64,000 nucleotides of DNA from Evansella sp. LMS18 (GTDB lineage: Bacteria; Bacillota; Bacilli; Bacillales; Salisediminibacteriaceae), in assembly GCF_024362785.1 (NCBI RefSeq), contig NZ_CP093301.1, positions 4,588,001-4,652,000 on the forward strand, in the 5' to 3' direction. The translations under genes and the position numbers were made by a program. The notes under the pieces are model-generated. The model made no database searches and was not told the origin of the DNA. It saw only the letters and a program-made list of their open reading frames with translations. This document shows, piece after piece, positions 1 through 8,991 of the stretch (position 1 is its first letter; every line of letters starts with the position of its first letter).

Positions 1-218
1 TTACGCTCCCCTCATGGGAATACGTATCTTCATGGAGAATTGTCCGCTACGGGCTCGTAGCTTCTGCAGCAGCACTGGGACTTTACGGGTTTGTCCTTGC
101 AATCGGATTTTTATACATGCATTTAAGCAAGCTTGATTCACTGAATAAGTCTTACTTATATCCAATTTCACCATTTTATCCTAGGCAGATCCTTAACTTT
201 TTTAAACCGCGTAAATAG
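1..218 (+). CDS. Spore germinant receptor subunit A (GerA/GerKA family), C-terminal fragment
   Basis: Only the last 72 codons are present, read in frame 3 and ending with TAG at 216-218. The fragment holds one hydrophobic segment (roughly VASAAALGLYGFVLAIGFLY), then a loop with His-Leu-x-x-Leu-Asp-Ser-Leu and a Pro-rich end, which is the usual C-terminal pattern of GerA-type membrane subunits. The GerB-like and GerC-like genes follow directly, giving the standard A-B-C order of a germinant-receptor operon in the spore inner membrane. The ligand cannot be told from the sequence. Confidence 0.8.
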   Translation, partial: TLPSWEYVSSWRIVRYGLVASAAALGLYGFVLAIGFLYMHLSKLDSLNKSYLYPISPFYPRQILNFFKPRK

Positions 219-225
219 TTCAGTC

Positions 226-236
226 GTGCCTGGCAC
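226..236. repeat. Short palindrome GTGCCTGGCAC between gerA-like and gerB-like genes
   Basis: An 11-bp palindrome lies in the 38-bp gap between the first two receptor genes. It contains CCTGGCAC, which is also the left arm of the hairpin core of the two minisatellites at 7.29-7.61 kb and 26.85-27.94 kb. Its role is unknown; it may be a solitary degenerate member of the same repeat family. Confidence 0.4.
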
Positions 237-256
237 AAACAGAGGATGATATAACA

Positions 257-1372
257 ATGGATCCTATTTCTCAGGAAACAAATAATGGAAAAGGGGAGCT
301 CATTACCTTTACTTACAGCTCTACCATCACCTTAGGGCTCATTTTTCTGCCGTACATTTCAGAAACGGAGATACGCAGTGCATGGCTGAAAGTGATAATT
401 GCGGTTTTCCCTTATTTTCTGCTTATGTATTTGATAAACAAAGTCATCAAAAAACACGGCGAGCAGGATATACTTGGTTTATTTAAACAGAAAAGCTATA
501 AGATATTTTATTATCCAGTTGTCCTCTATTTGCTGTTCAGCACATTTTACGCGAGTCTCACTGGAACGAAAAGCCTGAGTATTATCGTGCAGACTTATTT
601 AATGCAGGACACTGACCAGGCGGTAATTATCGGGGCATTTTTACTAGTAGCATTCCTGGGCCTTCTTTACGGCATACGGACGATTACCAGAATGCTTGTT
701 CTGTCATTTTTACTTGAAGTGGCTATTGTTTTCAGTCTTTCCTTTATTATATTATCTGAAGATTTCCGCTGGATTAACCTTGCTCCCGTTTTTTCAACAG
801 ACATCCTGACCTTTGGAAGGAGTATGCTTTCTGATATGAGCAGATATGGAGGGGTAGTTACTTTGCTCGCATTCCTTCCTTATGTAAATAAGAGCGTCAA
901 CATCTTTAAAGCAACATCCATAGGTCTGCTCCTCGTAATGTACTCATATTTTATCGTCTGTTTTACAACGCTTGGAATTTTCGGTTTTGAACAAGCAATG
1001 AATTTTCTTTCGCCTACAACTGCACTGATACAGGCAACATCAGCAAGAACAGGTGTTCTCGAACGTATGGATTTGTTTTTCCTGTCTATATGGATCATGT
1101 CTTTTTACAAAATCGCACTTATCCATTTCTGGTTCGGCACCTTTTTAATGAACAGAATCGTCAAGGTAAAGCCAAAGCGGGAATGGATCCATGTTTGCAT
1201 ATTTGTCGCTTTAATAGCGATTATTGCACTAAGTACACCGAGCCTGATAAATTTTTCATGGGAGCCCTTTAACCTGAATACGTTATTCTACTCTCTGATA
1301 GTACCAATGATACTCGTTTCTTACCTGTTAATACGCAGTAAAAAGGGGGCTGGTACAGGTGGTAACACGTAA
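257..1372 (+). CDS. Spore germinant receptor subunit B (GerAB/GerKB permease family)
   Basis: 371 aa, about ten membrane segments, with a short hydrophilic N-terminus, as in the amino-acid-permease-like B subunits of germinant receptors. An internal Gly-Ile-Arg-Thr-Ile-Thr-Arg stretch and a Ser-Met-Leu-Ser-Asp-Met-Ser-Arg-Tyr-Gly loop fit the family. The start ATG is preceded by GAGGATGAT. It sits between the A-subunit fragment and the C-subunit gene, with which it overlaps by 14 bp, so the three are likely co-transcribed in the forespore. The B subunit is thought to bind the germinant; which amino acid or sugar is not predictable here. Confidence 0.88.
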   Translation: MDPISQETNNGKGELITFTYSSTITLGLIFLPYISETEIRSAWLKVIIAVFPYFLLMYLINKVIKKHGEQDILGLFKQKSYKIFYYPVVLYLLFSTFYASLTGTKSLSIIVQTYLMQDTDQAVIIGAFLLVAFLGLLYGIRTITRMLVLSFLLEVAIVFSLSFIILSEDFRWINLAPVFSTDILTFGRSMLSDMSRYGGVVTLLAFLPYVNKSVNIFKATSIGLLLVMYSYFIVCFTTLGIFGFEQAMNFLSPTTALIQATSARTGVLERMDLFFLSIWIMSFYKIALIHFWFGTFLMNRIVKVKPKREWIHVCIFVALIAIIALSTPSLINFSWEPFNLNTLFYSLIVPMILVSYLLIRSKKGAGTGGNT

Positions 1373-2516
1373 AAAAACAGTTTTTTTCGTTCTGCTTATC
1401 AGCCTCATTTGCCTTACAGGGTGCAATACCGACTCAAAGGAAATTGATGAAAGGACAATCATAGTAGGTATGGGGATCGATAAAAACGAAGAAGGCCAGT
1501 TTATTGTTTCTATTCAGGTGCCTGTCATCGTGTCAGGAGGCCAGCAAGGCGGCGAGGAGGGACTTGTAAGCGAGTTTGAAACTTTATCAGCAACACATGA
1601 TACTGTCTGGGAAGCAATTGCCGATCTGGAAGCTCAAACTCCTACGATTTTATTTTTCGGCCAGTTAAAGTCGATTATGATTGGGGAAAGACTGGCGAAA
1701 GAAGGTATTGAACAGGTCATGGATGTTCTTGACCGCAGAGCTCCACTGTCAAATGATGTACTGCTCCTTATTATCAGGAAAAAAGTGGAGGTGAGGGAAT
1801 TTCTGAAAAATGATACACAGTTAGTAAACCTGCCTGCCCTGTATATTGACCGTTTTTTTACTGCGGAACAAAAACTCTCCCGAACTGATGATGTAAAGTT
1901 GTTCGAATACCGGAGAGACAGGAATATGATTTCCAATGCTGCAACAATTCCATTAGCTTATTTTGAAACCAATACAGTTATCGAGGATATGGCTGTCTTT
2001 AAAAACGGAAAAATGGAAGGAGAACTTACAGGTATAGAAGCTGGTATCAGCGGTTTGTTAAAAGAACTGAAAATGGAAAACATAAATTACACGGTTTTAG
2101 TAGAAGGGGAAGGCCGTCTCCTGGAAGCTTCTATAAGAGCAAATATGAATTTAAGTTATTCTTTCACTGAAACTAACCCTGTAAAAATTCACCTGGAAGC
2201 AACGGGGAAGGGGGAGCTGGTCCACTTGGAAACACACAGAGACCGGGCATCCCAGGAAACGATAGATGAGCTTCATACAAAACTGGAGGAAAAAATAAAA
2301 ACCGACATAGAAGGAACCATTAATAAAATGAAGGACATCAATGTGGAACCCTGGCTGATCGGCCACAGAATATGGGCAAAAGACTATGCGTATTTTGAAA
2401 CACTGAACTGGAATGAGACAGGCTGGAAAGATGCGCAAATAGATATAAAAGTTAATGTTGAAATGGAACAGACAGGCCAGCGGATACTCCCTGAAAAAAT
2501 AAAGCTTGGCAGATGA
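1359..2516 (+). CDS. Spore germinant receptor lipoprotein subunit C (Ger(x)C family)
   Basis: 385 aa starting at GTG, with AAGGGGG upstream. A basic N-terminus and hydrophobic stretch end in a lipobox Leu-Thr-Gly-Cys (Cys22), so the mature protein should be lipid-anchored on the outer face of the spore inner membrane. The body has the family motif IIVGMGIDK near residue 33 and the usual length. It overlaps the B-subunit gene by 14 bp and is followed by a terminator, so it closes the operon. Confidence 0.9.
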   Translation: MVTRKKTVFFVLLISLICLTGCNTDSKEIDERTIIVGMGIDKNEEGQFIVSIQVPVIVSGGQQGGEEGLVSEFETLSATHDTVWEAIADLEAQTPTILFFGQLKSIMIGERLAKEGIEQVMDVLDRRAPLSNDVLLLIIRKKVEVREFLKNDTQLVNLPALYIDRFFTAEQKLSRTDDVKLFEYRRDRNMISNAATIPLAYFETNTVIEDMAVFKNGKMEGELTGIEAGISGLLKELKMENINYTVLVEGEGRLLEASIRANMNLSYSFTETNPVKIHLEATGKGELVHLETHRDRASQETIDELHTKLEEKIKTDIEGTINKMKDINVEPWLIGHRIWAKDYAYFETLNWNETGWKDAQIDIKVNVEMEQTGQRILPEKIKLGR

Positions 2517-2521
2517 TAAAA

Positions 2522-2551
2522 ACTACCTGATATCGCATGATGTCAGGTAGT
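2522..2551 (+). terminator. Terminator of the germinant-receptor operon
   Basis: Perfect 9-bp stem ACTACCTGA/TCAGGTAGT with a 12-nt loop, 5 nt after the stop codon of the C-subunit gene and followed by TTTAT. Confidence 0.8.
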
Positions 2552-2553
2552 TT

Positions 2554-2706
2554 ATCCCGATGTAACCGTCCGTAAAACTCCCGACTCAAAACAGGAGTGG
2601 AAGCGAAGATGTTCAGGCGGGAGATAACGGACGCTAACATCCCGATTGGTTCAACTAACAATTAGTGGGGGATAAAGAACCCCCCACTAATTGAAGGTTC
2701 ACTTTA
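2554..2706 (-). repeat. Structured intergenic repeat element, copy 1
   Basis: About 153 bp. Reading on the minus strand it has (i) a G-run/C-run hairpin, TTCAATTAGTGGGGGG... paired with ...CCCCCACTAATTG, then TTAGTTGAACC; and (ii) a second long hairpin whose arms are GGGATGTTAGCGTCCGTTA and its near-complement ACGGACGGTTACATCGGGA. Two further copies lie at 43025-43174 and 43282-43434 on the other strand, colinear over the whole length. No coding potential. It could be a mobile hairpin element or a structured RNA. Confidence 0.75.
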
Positions 2707-3462
2707 TGTTTGTACACTGGAAGGGGACAATAGAACGATGTGATACAGCCATAGGTGCACGGGAGATGGGAGGGGGAGGTGATGAAAATGGAGGGTGCTA
2801 AGGGGTATTGAACATGCAGACAATCAGTAATATAGGGACCAGGCAGTTAAACTCCGATTAACTATACACAAGAACAAAACAAGCAGCAACAAATACAGGA
2901 ATGCCATTGTGTTCATTTGTAATTGGTTCCAGAGACAAGTGCCAGACGCTTTCGAAAATAATATTAATTAGTCACGAATAATTTCTCAGCTGAAACAGGA
3001 CCAACTATATTTATAATTTTGGAGATGCACCAGCAGTTAAACAATTATTACTTGATAAAAAATTTTTTAATATCTCAAAACTAAAAGTATACTTAACTAT
3101 TGAGACAGAATAAATATAAAGTAAAATAGTTCCGATAATTTATATTATGTAAACTAAATAAAATAATTTTTTCGTCCCCTCTGTTATCTGCACTATCTGA
3201 AATGTAGGGCAGACCTGGTTACTTCAGTTTGTCTGCAAACAGCCTCCTGTTATTGTGTCTCATGTTACCTCCACATATTACTCCTTTCTGTATGTAATAA
3301 TACGCTGCTGTTCCACTTCCTTCATGGTTTTTTTCACATAATTTCAATACAAGTGTACAAAAACAGGCACACATCCTGTTCCGGCGTCCGTTTCCATACA
3401 TAAGCTATCACAAGAGCTTATTGTTGTGTTTTGTGATTAATTTATTTAAGGAGGCCCTTCAT
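2707..3462. other. Gene-free stretch, AT-rich
   Basis: No convincing gene. A G-rich part near 2770-2815 has ribosome-site-like runs but only a nine-codon reading frame. The rest (2850-3460) is AT-rich and probably carries the promoter of the next small gene. Confidence 0.5.
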
Positions 3463-3729
3463 ATGTCTGCTGATTATTATTATAAATTGTGCCACGACCA
3501 TATTGGCCAGGATGTAGAAATTACCGACAGACACGGTAAAATTTACAGAGGAAAAATTGAGCGTGTAGACCGGGAAAATGTGTATCTTCGCCCACATGAC
3601 TCAGTACCTGGACATGGTCACCATCACGGCGGTCCCGGAATATTTTTCTTTCCCCTCGTCGCTGCCGGACTGATTGCCATTCCCCTCATTGGAATCGCAG
3701 GATTCCGCCGCAGGCCGTACTATTACTAA
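3463..3729 (+). CDS. Small Sm-like/His-rich protein of unknown function
   Basis: 88 aa. Start chosen at the ATG with AAGGAGG eight bases upstream; an in-frame upstream start has no ribosome site. Residues 1-45 (CHDHIGQDVEITDRHGKIYRG...VDRENVYLRP) look like a small beta-barrel of the Sm/KOW kind, followed by HGHHHGG, a hydrophobic segment (IFFFPLVAAGLIAIPLIGIAG) and a basic-aromatic tail. Such short proteins are common in Bacillaceae, often sporulation-linked; that role is inference. Confidence 0.7.
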   Translation: MSADYYYKLCHDHIGQDVEITDRHGKIYRGKIERVDRENVYLRPHDSVPGHGHHHGGPGIFFFPLVAAGLIAIPLIGIAGFRRRPYYY

Positions 3730-3750
3730 TATGAATTGGTGTTGAGCAGG

Positions 3751-4302
3751 ATGAATTTCGATAAGTCAAACCTTGTTTTTGAAACAGAGCATTTTATTTT
3801 TCGCCCCCTGACTCTGAATGACGCAGAAGATCTTTTTGAGATTTATTCTGACCCGGACGTAATCCGCCTTGATTACAGCGAGCCAGTTACTACTAAAGAA
3901 CAAATGGCCGCAATAATTACGGCTGCTAACAGTAATCCATCAGTTCTGACATGGAGCGGAGAACACAAATCAATCAAAAAAGTAATTGGCACATGCGGTT
4001 TCAAAAACTGGAACAGGCAATCCCGAAATGCAGAATTAGGCGGGAATTTAGCAAGGGAGTTCTGGAACCAGGGGTATGCTGCAGAAGCATTAGCCGCACT
4101 GATAAATTACGGATTTGTAGGAATGAATTTGAATAAAGTGTACGCTTCCACAAATTCCAGAAATACTGCCGCTCTCCGGCTGTTAAATAAATTTGGTTTT
4201 ACCCAGGAGGGGCATTTCAGGGAACATCAGTTCCTGGACGGGAAATTTGCTGACGTTTTCTTCTTTTCACTCTTCAAAAAAGACTATAATAACGCGAATT
4301 AA
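3751..4302 (+). CDS. GNAT family N-acetyltransferase (RimJ/RimL type)
   Basis: About 183 aa. It opens with the family signature FETEHFIFRPLTLNDAEDLFEIYSD and has the C-terminal acetyl-CoA-binding pattern (NQGYAAEAL, then NSRNTAALRLLNKFGF). It should transfer an acetyl group from acetyl-CoA to an amine, but the substrate is unknown. The start is uncertain: upstream in-frame TTG/GTG codons at 3736-3742 exist and no start has a strong ribosome site. Confidence 0.85.
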   Translation: MNFDKSNLVFETEHFIFRPLTLNDAEDLFEIYSDPDVIRLDYSEPVTTKEQMAAIITAANSNPSVLTWSGEHKSIKKVIGTCGFKNWNRQSRNAELGGNLAREFWNQGYAAEALAALINYGFVGMNLNKVYASTNSRNTAALRLLNKFGFTQEGHFREHQFLDGKFADVFFFSLFKKDYNNAN

Positions 4303-4495
4303 GGCCTGTATTTAACATCTTTTGTTATATGCAGGTTTTTTTCTTCATTTTTCAGTCATAATTCATATGCATAATAAGTTTGTTTCAATTTTTTACAATT
4401 ATATTTCAGTTTGTTTAAACAATGATATTTTTGTAGTAACCTGGCCTCTATGTCTATAGGTATGAGTGAGACAAAAATCAAGGAGGCTTTCATTT

Positions 4496-5680
4496 ATGAA
4501 TATGAAAGATTTGAGATTCTCAAAAATGAAGATGTTGATGATAGCGGTATTTGCTTTTGCAGCCTTTTTCATAGTATCTCCGGCATCCAGTGAAGCTGGC
4601 AGCGACAAGAATTTAGGCGATATATTGCTTTATGAAGGGAAAGAGCATCCTCACGTGTCAGAACTTCAGGGGTTACTAACGGAAAAAGGATTCTTAAATG
4701 ATAACTTCACAGAAGGAGTCTATGATAGTCCCACCCGGAAAGCGGTCGCAGAATTTCAGAAAAGTGCTGATATATTAGTAGACGGGATTACCGGACCACA
4801 AACAGCCGGAGCATTAAAAGTTTTGCGTGCAGGAGACGAAGGGGAAGCTGTTGCAGAACTGCAAAAACGATTGCACAATTTAGGTTATTATCCAGCAAAC
4901 CTGGACGGTATTTTCGGCCCTGTAACTGAGAAATCCGTTAGACAATTTCAAAAAGATGAAGGCATTATTGCAGATGGTATTGCCGGCCCGCAAACTTTTG
5001 GAGCGCTTTATTCAACCGGAAAAAGTGCAGCCGTTTCAGCTGTGAATAATACTGCAGAGGTAAACTCAGACGGATTTTCCGGAACTGCCTCCGCAGAAGA
5101 AAGTAAAGACAGCAAAAACTCATCTGAGTCCCCTGACAATGGAAATAAATCCGCAAAAAGCGATGGGGAAACTAAAGAATCTCAACCTAAGAATAATACA
5201 GCCGATGAGGCTGATGAAAATACATCCGATAGTCCGGAATCAGATGACACAGTAAAGTCATCTGCCAGCAGTACTTCTGAGCAGCAGAAAAGCTCTGATT
5301 CTGAGAAGCAGGAAGAAATAAATGAAGAACAAAGTAACCAAAGTGAAGAGAAAACGGAAACCGCTTCCCGGGGGCAATCAAGTGGCCAGGGCAGGGTTTT
5401 AACAATGGAAGCAACCGCGTATACTGCTTATTGCAACGGTTGTTCAGGTATAACAGCGACCGGAATCGATTTGCGTAATAATCCAGGCAAAAAAGTCGTC
5501 GCAGTGGATCCAAATATTATCCCCCTCGGTACAATGGTGGAAGTGGAAGGTTACGGAACAGCCATTGCCGGTGATACAGGCGGTGCAATAAAGGGTAATA
5601 AAATCGATTTGTTTATGCCTAATCGTGATGATGCTCTTAAATTTGGAAGACGAAATGTGCAGGTAACTATCCTCGAATGA
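4496..5680 (+). CDS. Secreted cell-wall protein: two peptidoglycan-binding domains plus a 3D domain (YocH-like)
   Basis: 394 aa; ATG with AAGGAGG at good spacing. Signal peptide at residues 1-35. Two PG_binding_1 repeats follow (about 45-105 and 110-170), each with the pattern LQ..L...GFY......DGI.GPQT..AL. Residues 175-300 are a Ser/Glu/Lys-rich linker. The C-terminus is a 3D domain with TATGIDLR and GDTGGAIKGNKIDLF; the aspartates are the family's catalytic candidates, as in resuscitation-factor-like and MltA-type lytic enzymes. Likely a secreted peptidoglycan hydrolase of the YocH type. Confidence 0.88.
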   Translation: MNMKDLRFSKMKMLMIAVFAFAAFFIVSPASSEAGSDKNLGDILLYEGKEHPHVSELQGLLTEKGFLNDNFTEGVYDSPTRKAVAEFQKSADILVDGITGPQTAGALKVLRAGDEGEAVAELQKRLHNLGYYPANLDGIFGPVTEKSVRQFQKDEGIIADGIAGPQTFGALYSTGKSAAVSAVNNTAEVNSDGFSGTASAEESKDSKNSSESPDNGNKSAKSDGETKESQPKNNTADEADENTSDSPESDDTVKSSASSTSEQQKSSDSEKQEEINEEQSNQSEEKTETASRGQSSGQGRVLTMEATAYTAYCNGCSGITATGIDLRNNPGKKVVAVDPNIIPLGTMVEVEGYGTAIAGDTGGAIKGNKIDLFMPNRDDALKFGRRNVQVTILE

Positions 5681-5694
5681 TTAAAATAAATTAG

Positions 5695-5724
5695 AGAACC
5701 ACGCCCCGTTATGGGCTTGGTTCT
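5695..5724 (+). terminator. Terminator after the 3D-domain gene
   Basis: Imperfect hairpin AGAACCACGCCC ... GGGCTTGGTTCT, 15 nt after the stop codon. It lies between converging genes and may serve both, although the T tract is weak. Confidence 0.65.
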
Positions 5725-5748
5725 TATTGCTTTATAAGAAGTTTGAAA

Positions 5749-6825
5749 TCAATCGCGGCGATCCATTTTCTTTACTGCATCTTCAAGCTCTGTATTTGTA
5801 AGGTGAGTATAAATCATTGTTGTCTGTACAGAAGAATGCCCGAGCTGCCTGCGGAGTTTCGGTATGTCATTATTTTCCATCTGGTATCTTGTAGCAAATG
5901 AGTGACGGAGCTTATGAACAGATAATGCAGGCTTTCCAAACGCGGTTGCATATTTTTCAACCATTTTTTCCACAGATCTTGCTGTCAGGCGTCTTGTAGT
6001 TCCTTTTTTTCCCATTGGAGCAGCAGCAAACAACGCTTTAAACGATTTATCCAGCTCGTATCGTTCCAATCTTATTTTCAAGTATTCTTCAAGATCAATT
6101 TTTGCCTGTTCGCTGAAATAAACGTATTGTTCTTTGCTGCCTTTGCGTAAAACTCTAACAATATGCTTCTGTAAATCAATATCGTCAATATCAAGGCCGA
6201 CAACCTCTGAGAGACGGAGACCGGACCCGAGAATTAACGAAATAACAGCAGTATCCCGTTCCCGGTTTCTCAAATGAAAGTTATACAATTTCTTGTTATC
6301 CTGATGCATTATACCGTAATCATGGGCCACAAACTGGCGGAAAAGCTCATATTCATCGCCGCGGAGGATTTTTCCTTCCATACGATTAGCAAGAGTTTCC
6401 TGATCTTCTTTAATGTTGTTCAATTCAAGTTTCGCCATGACATTCCGCTTAATATACGGATCCAGATCGCTTGTTTCAGCGATATTCTGCAGGTAGTTAA
6501 ACAAAGATTTCAAGGAAGACAGCTTACGGTTAACTGTCAGCTTGGAATTATTTAAGCGGAATTCGAGAAACGACAGAAAATCCTCGGCTTGCTGAACGGT
6601 GATGCGTTCCAGCAATTCAAGAGGAATATCTTTTTTATTGCCTTCGAAAAACCCTTCAGCAACGATCCAGTCAAAAAAGATGATATAATCATGGCAGTAA
6701 TTTAATAGAGACGCCGGTGATAGTTTTCGTTTTCGTTTGTCTATGTATTCATTAACATACCAGGGAAGTTCCCGGGATTTTTCTTCAATGCGTTCGTAAA
6801 GTCTCTGGCGGTTTTCCTGGCTCAT
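5749..6825 (-). CDS. xerS: Tyrosine recombinase, XerS type
   Basis: 358 aa; ATG with AAGGAG nine bases upstream preferred over an upstream TTG. N-terminal SAM-like core-binding domain begins with LPWYVNEY, typical of the XerS branch. All catalytic residues are visible: Arg204 (GSGLRLSEV), Lys228 (RKGSK), His304 and Arg307 (HKLRH), His330 (LGHSS) and Tyr339 (MIYTHL). XerS resolves chromosome dimers as a single enzyme in streptococci; Bacillaceae usually carry XerC/XerD, so this copy may act elsewhere. The minisatellite at 7.29 kb is nearby. Confidence 0.85.
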   Translation of the reverse strand: MSQENRQRLYERIEEKSRELPWYVNEYIDKRKRKLSPASLLNYCHDYIIFFDWIVAEGFFEGNKKDIPLELLERITVQQAEDFLSFLEFRLNNSKLTVNRKLSSLKSLFNYLQNIAETSDLDPYIKRNVMAKLELNNIKEDQETLANRMEGKILRGDEYELFRQFVAHDYGIMHQDNKKLYNFHLRNRERDTAVISLILGSGLRLSEVVGLDIDDIDLQKHIVRVLRKGSKEQYVYFSEQAKIDLEEYLKIRLERYELDKSFKALFAAAPMGKKGTTRRLTARSVEKMVEKYATAFGKPALSVHKLRHSFATRYQMENNDIPKLRRQLGHSSVQTTMIYTHLTNTELEDAVKKMDRRD

Positions 6826-7284
6826 AATAATCAACTCCTTCCCTCCATTTTAAATCCTTGAGTTAATTTCGTCAAATTTATATTTTACGTAATAATCTTT
6901 ATTTGTTTTTAGTCGACTCATTTGTCTCTATGACCTCATAATTCTGTCTACCCTACTTTCTATTAAATATAAAAATAAAGTTGGAATTAAATTATATGAG
7001 TTTGTGTTAGTAGTTTTTGCAGAAAGCTTTTATTAGCTTCTATCAAATTGTTATCTATGATAGTTTATATTTTTCTGTTTCAGGATTTTTGATAAATACT
7101 TTGTTTTATATGTAAATATATCGTGTTATTGCGTCCTGGTATTTTGCTGGCATTTTGTTAAAGCTGCTTGGTTTTTGGCGCTTTTCGTTTTTAGGATCTT
7201 TGTTTATGTTACTTAGTTATGCTAATTGCATTCAGGTTGAAATTCCAGGCTCTATTTAACTCGTTTATACCCTTGATTGCTCGC
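6826..7284. other. Gene-free AT-rich stretch
   Basis: About 460 bp of AT-rich DNA upstream of xerS with many stops in all frames. No RNA gene or clear operator was recognised; the xerS promoter must lie here. Confidence 0.5.
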
Positions 7285-7606
7285 TCGTTTAACCTGGCAC
7301 CTTGGTTCCAGGAACCTCGGGGACAAGTTGACAAACTAGCTCATCCTCCATCATTCTCCCATTTACTCACTCGTTCAACCTGGCACCTTGGTTCCAGGAA
7401 CGCTGGTTCCAGGAACCAAGGGGACACGTTGACCAGCTCCCTAATCCTCCATCATTCTCCCGTTTACTCGCTCATTTAACCTGGCACCTTGGTTCCAGGA
7501 ACCAAGGGGACACGTTGACCAGCTCCCTAATCCTCCATCATTCTCCCGTTTACTCGCTCATTTAACCTGGCACCTTGGTTCCAGGAACCCCGGTGCCAGG
7601 TTGACC
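7285..7606. repeat. Minisatellite A: four units of 86 or 101 bp
   Basis: The core AACCTGGCACCTTGGTTCCAGG starts at 7291, 7377, 7478 and 7564, spacings of 86, 101 and 86 bp. The 101-bp unit carries an extra 15 bp (GAACGCTGGTTCCAG), a duplication inside the hairpin core. Units share ATCATTCTCCCGTTTACTCGCTC. The last unit ends with GGTGCCAGGTT, which can pair with AACCTGGCACC. The core is shared with the larger array at 26.85 kb. Reading frames across it are spurious. Confidence 0.9.
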
Positions 7607-7659
7607 ACAAATCCTGATACCAACCCCGTCGTAATTAACGTCCTAAACTTCACTATCAC

Positions 7660-8991
7660 CTAACTCCTCATCACTGCCGCCGCTGCCCTCCTGCCGGAAA
7701 TGACAGCTCCTTCCATTGTTCCGAAATAATGCTGTTTCGTATAATCTCCCGCCAGTGCCAATCCTTTAACTGGCGTACGCTGCGGTGGGCGCAGCCTGTC
7801 ATGGCCGGGGCCGAGATGGTAATACTTTTCCTTATGCCTGATTACCCGGTAATTTGATATATTTCCTTCAAGATGGATGCCAAGCTTTCTTGCGTCATCT
7901 GTTACAATGTTCATTATTTCTTCTTCATGCATGTCAATGAACTTTTCAGGGTGTGCAAGTATTACAGAGAGCCTCCCAGGCACATGTTTGAAAGTTGATC
8001 TTGATTGTTCGGCAAAACTGGCTAAAACGGTTGTCGGGCCAAAGGTTGTCCTGTCGTATGGATAACATGGCTCTGTAAGATCAAACTGGATAGTTACTGC
8101 TGACATGGTCGGCAGTCTGAAAAATGGCTGAAACCACTTATGGTCAGCAACACATGTTCGCAGCAGCTGCTTTGCCTGGACGATGTTCGTGGCCACTATT
8201 ACATTCTTGGCATAGATTTCTTCACCGCTCTTCAATACAACTCCCCTGATTTGCCCGCCATTGCCAATCAACCCAGATACATCCTGCCCAAACCTCACTT
8301 CTCCTCCCCGCTCTTCTACACCTTTTGCAAGCGGGCGAGAAAAAAGCTCTGTCATACCGCCAAGGTAAGCACCGATTCTCATACGAAACACTTTAGGGAT
8401 TGCCGGAGCAAATAACCCAAAAAACACTTTAGCTGAATATTGTTCCGGCTGGAGAAAAAACAGTCCCGTACTAAGCGGCTTAAGTAAGTATGTCTGCGCA
8501 TTTTTAGTGACACCGTATTTTTCAGCAAACTCTGTAACACTGTACTTATCAAGGCTCCCCCTCTTAACAGCATATTCTATAAAGCCTGCAGCGAGAAATG
8601 GAATAAGTGATAATTTATCCTTGAGAGAAAATATATGATTATTGCCGAAAATCCCTCGTAAAAACTGAAGAGGTGCATAACACGGAGCAATTCCAATAAC
8701 AGCCGTATCGTTTTTCTCCGGTATACGAATGTCTATGTTGTTTTCCCACATGACAATATCGTCCACCTTTACCCCGACTCTTTTCAGAATCGCCGGCATT
8801 TCACTGTAATAGCCAATATGGCGGTGGAATCCTGCTTCAACTGCCATTCCATCATCGTCCCATGAACCGCAGCGGCCACCAGGATAATTCGCTTTCTCAA
8901 GCAAAAGGACATCCTTCCCCTTTTCGGAAAGTTCAATCGCTGCGGTTAAACCTGCAAGTCCCGCTCCAACTATAACAACGTCACGTTCCAT
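7660..8991 (-). CDS. FAD-dependent carotenoid desaturase/oxidase-like protein
   Basis: 443 aa; ATG preceded by GGGGATAG. N-terminal Rossmann dinucleotide motif VVIVGAGLAGLTAAIELSEKG with an acidic strand end (LLEKANYPGGRCGS). C-terminal FAD motif KGLALAGDYTKQHYFGTMEGAVISG. This is the CrtI/CrtN/HpnE type of amine-oxidase-fold protein. No carotenoid-synthesis partner (CrtM/CrtB) is adjacent, so the substrate (carotenoid, hydroxysqualene or other) is open. It is transcribed alone. Confidence 0.8.
   Translation of the reverse strand: MERDVVIVGAGLAGLTAAIELSEKGKDVLLLEKANYPGGRCGSWDDDGMAVEAGFHRHIGYYSEMPAILKRVGVKVDDIVMWENNIDIRIPEKNDTAVIGIAPCYAPLQFLRGIFGNNHIFSLKDKLSLIPFLAAGFIEYAVKRGSLDKYSVTEFAEKYGVTKNAQTYLLKPLSTGLFFLQPEQYSAKVFFGLFAPAIPKVFRMRIGAYLGGMTELFSRPLAKGVEERGGEVRFGQDVSGLIGNGGQIRGVVLKSGEEIYAKNVIVATNIVQAKQLLRTCVADHKWFQPFFRLPTMSAVTIQFDLTEPCYPYDRTTFGPTTVLASFAEQSRSTFKHVPGRLSVILAHPEKFIDMHEEEIMNIVTDDARKLGIHLEGNISNYRVIRHKEKYYHLGPGHDRLRPPQRTPVKGLALAGDYTKQHYFGTMEGAVISGRRAAAAVMRS

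Noticed and set aside
3219-3401. Minus-strand 60-codon open frame
   Set aside because: No ribosome site, odd Cys-rich composition and no resemblance to any family; left as non-coding.
7219-7479. 86-codon open frame over minisatellite A
   Set aside because: Its protein is a translation of the repeat itself (repeated LAPWFQE/TWHLGSRN); no ribosome site.
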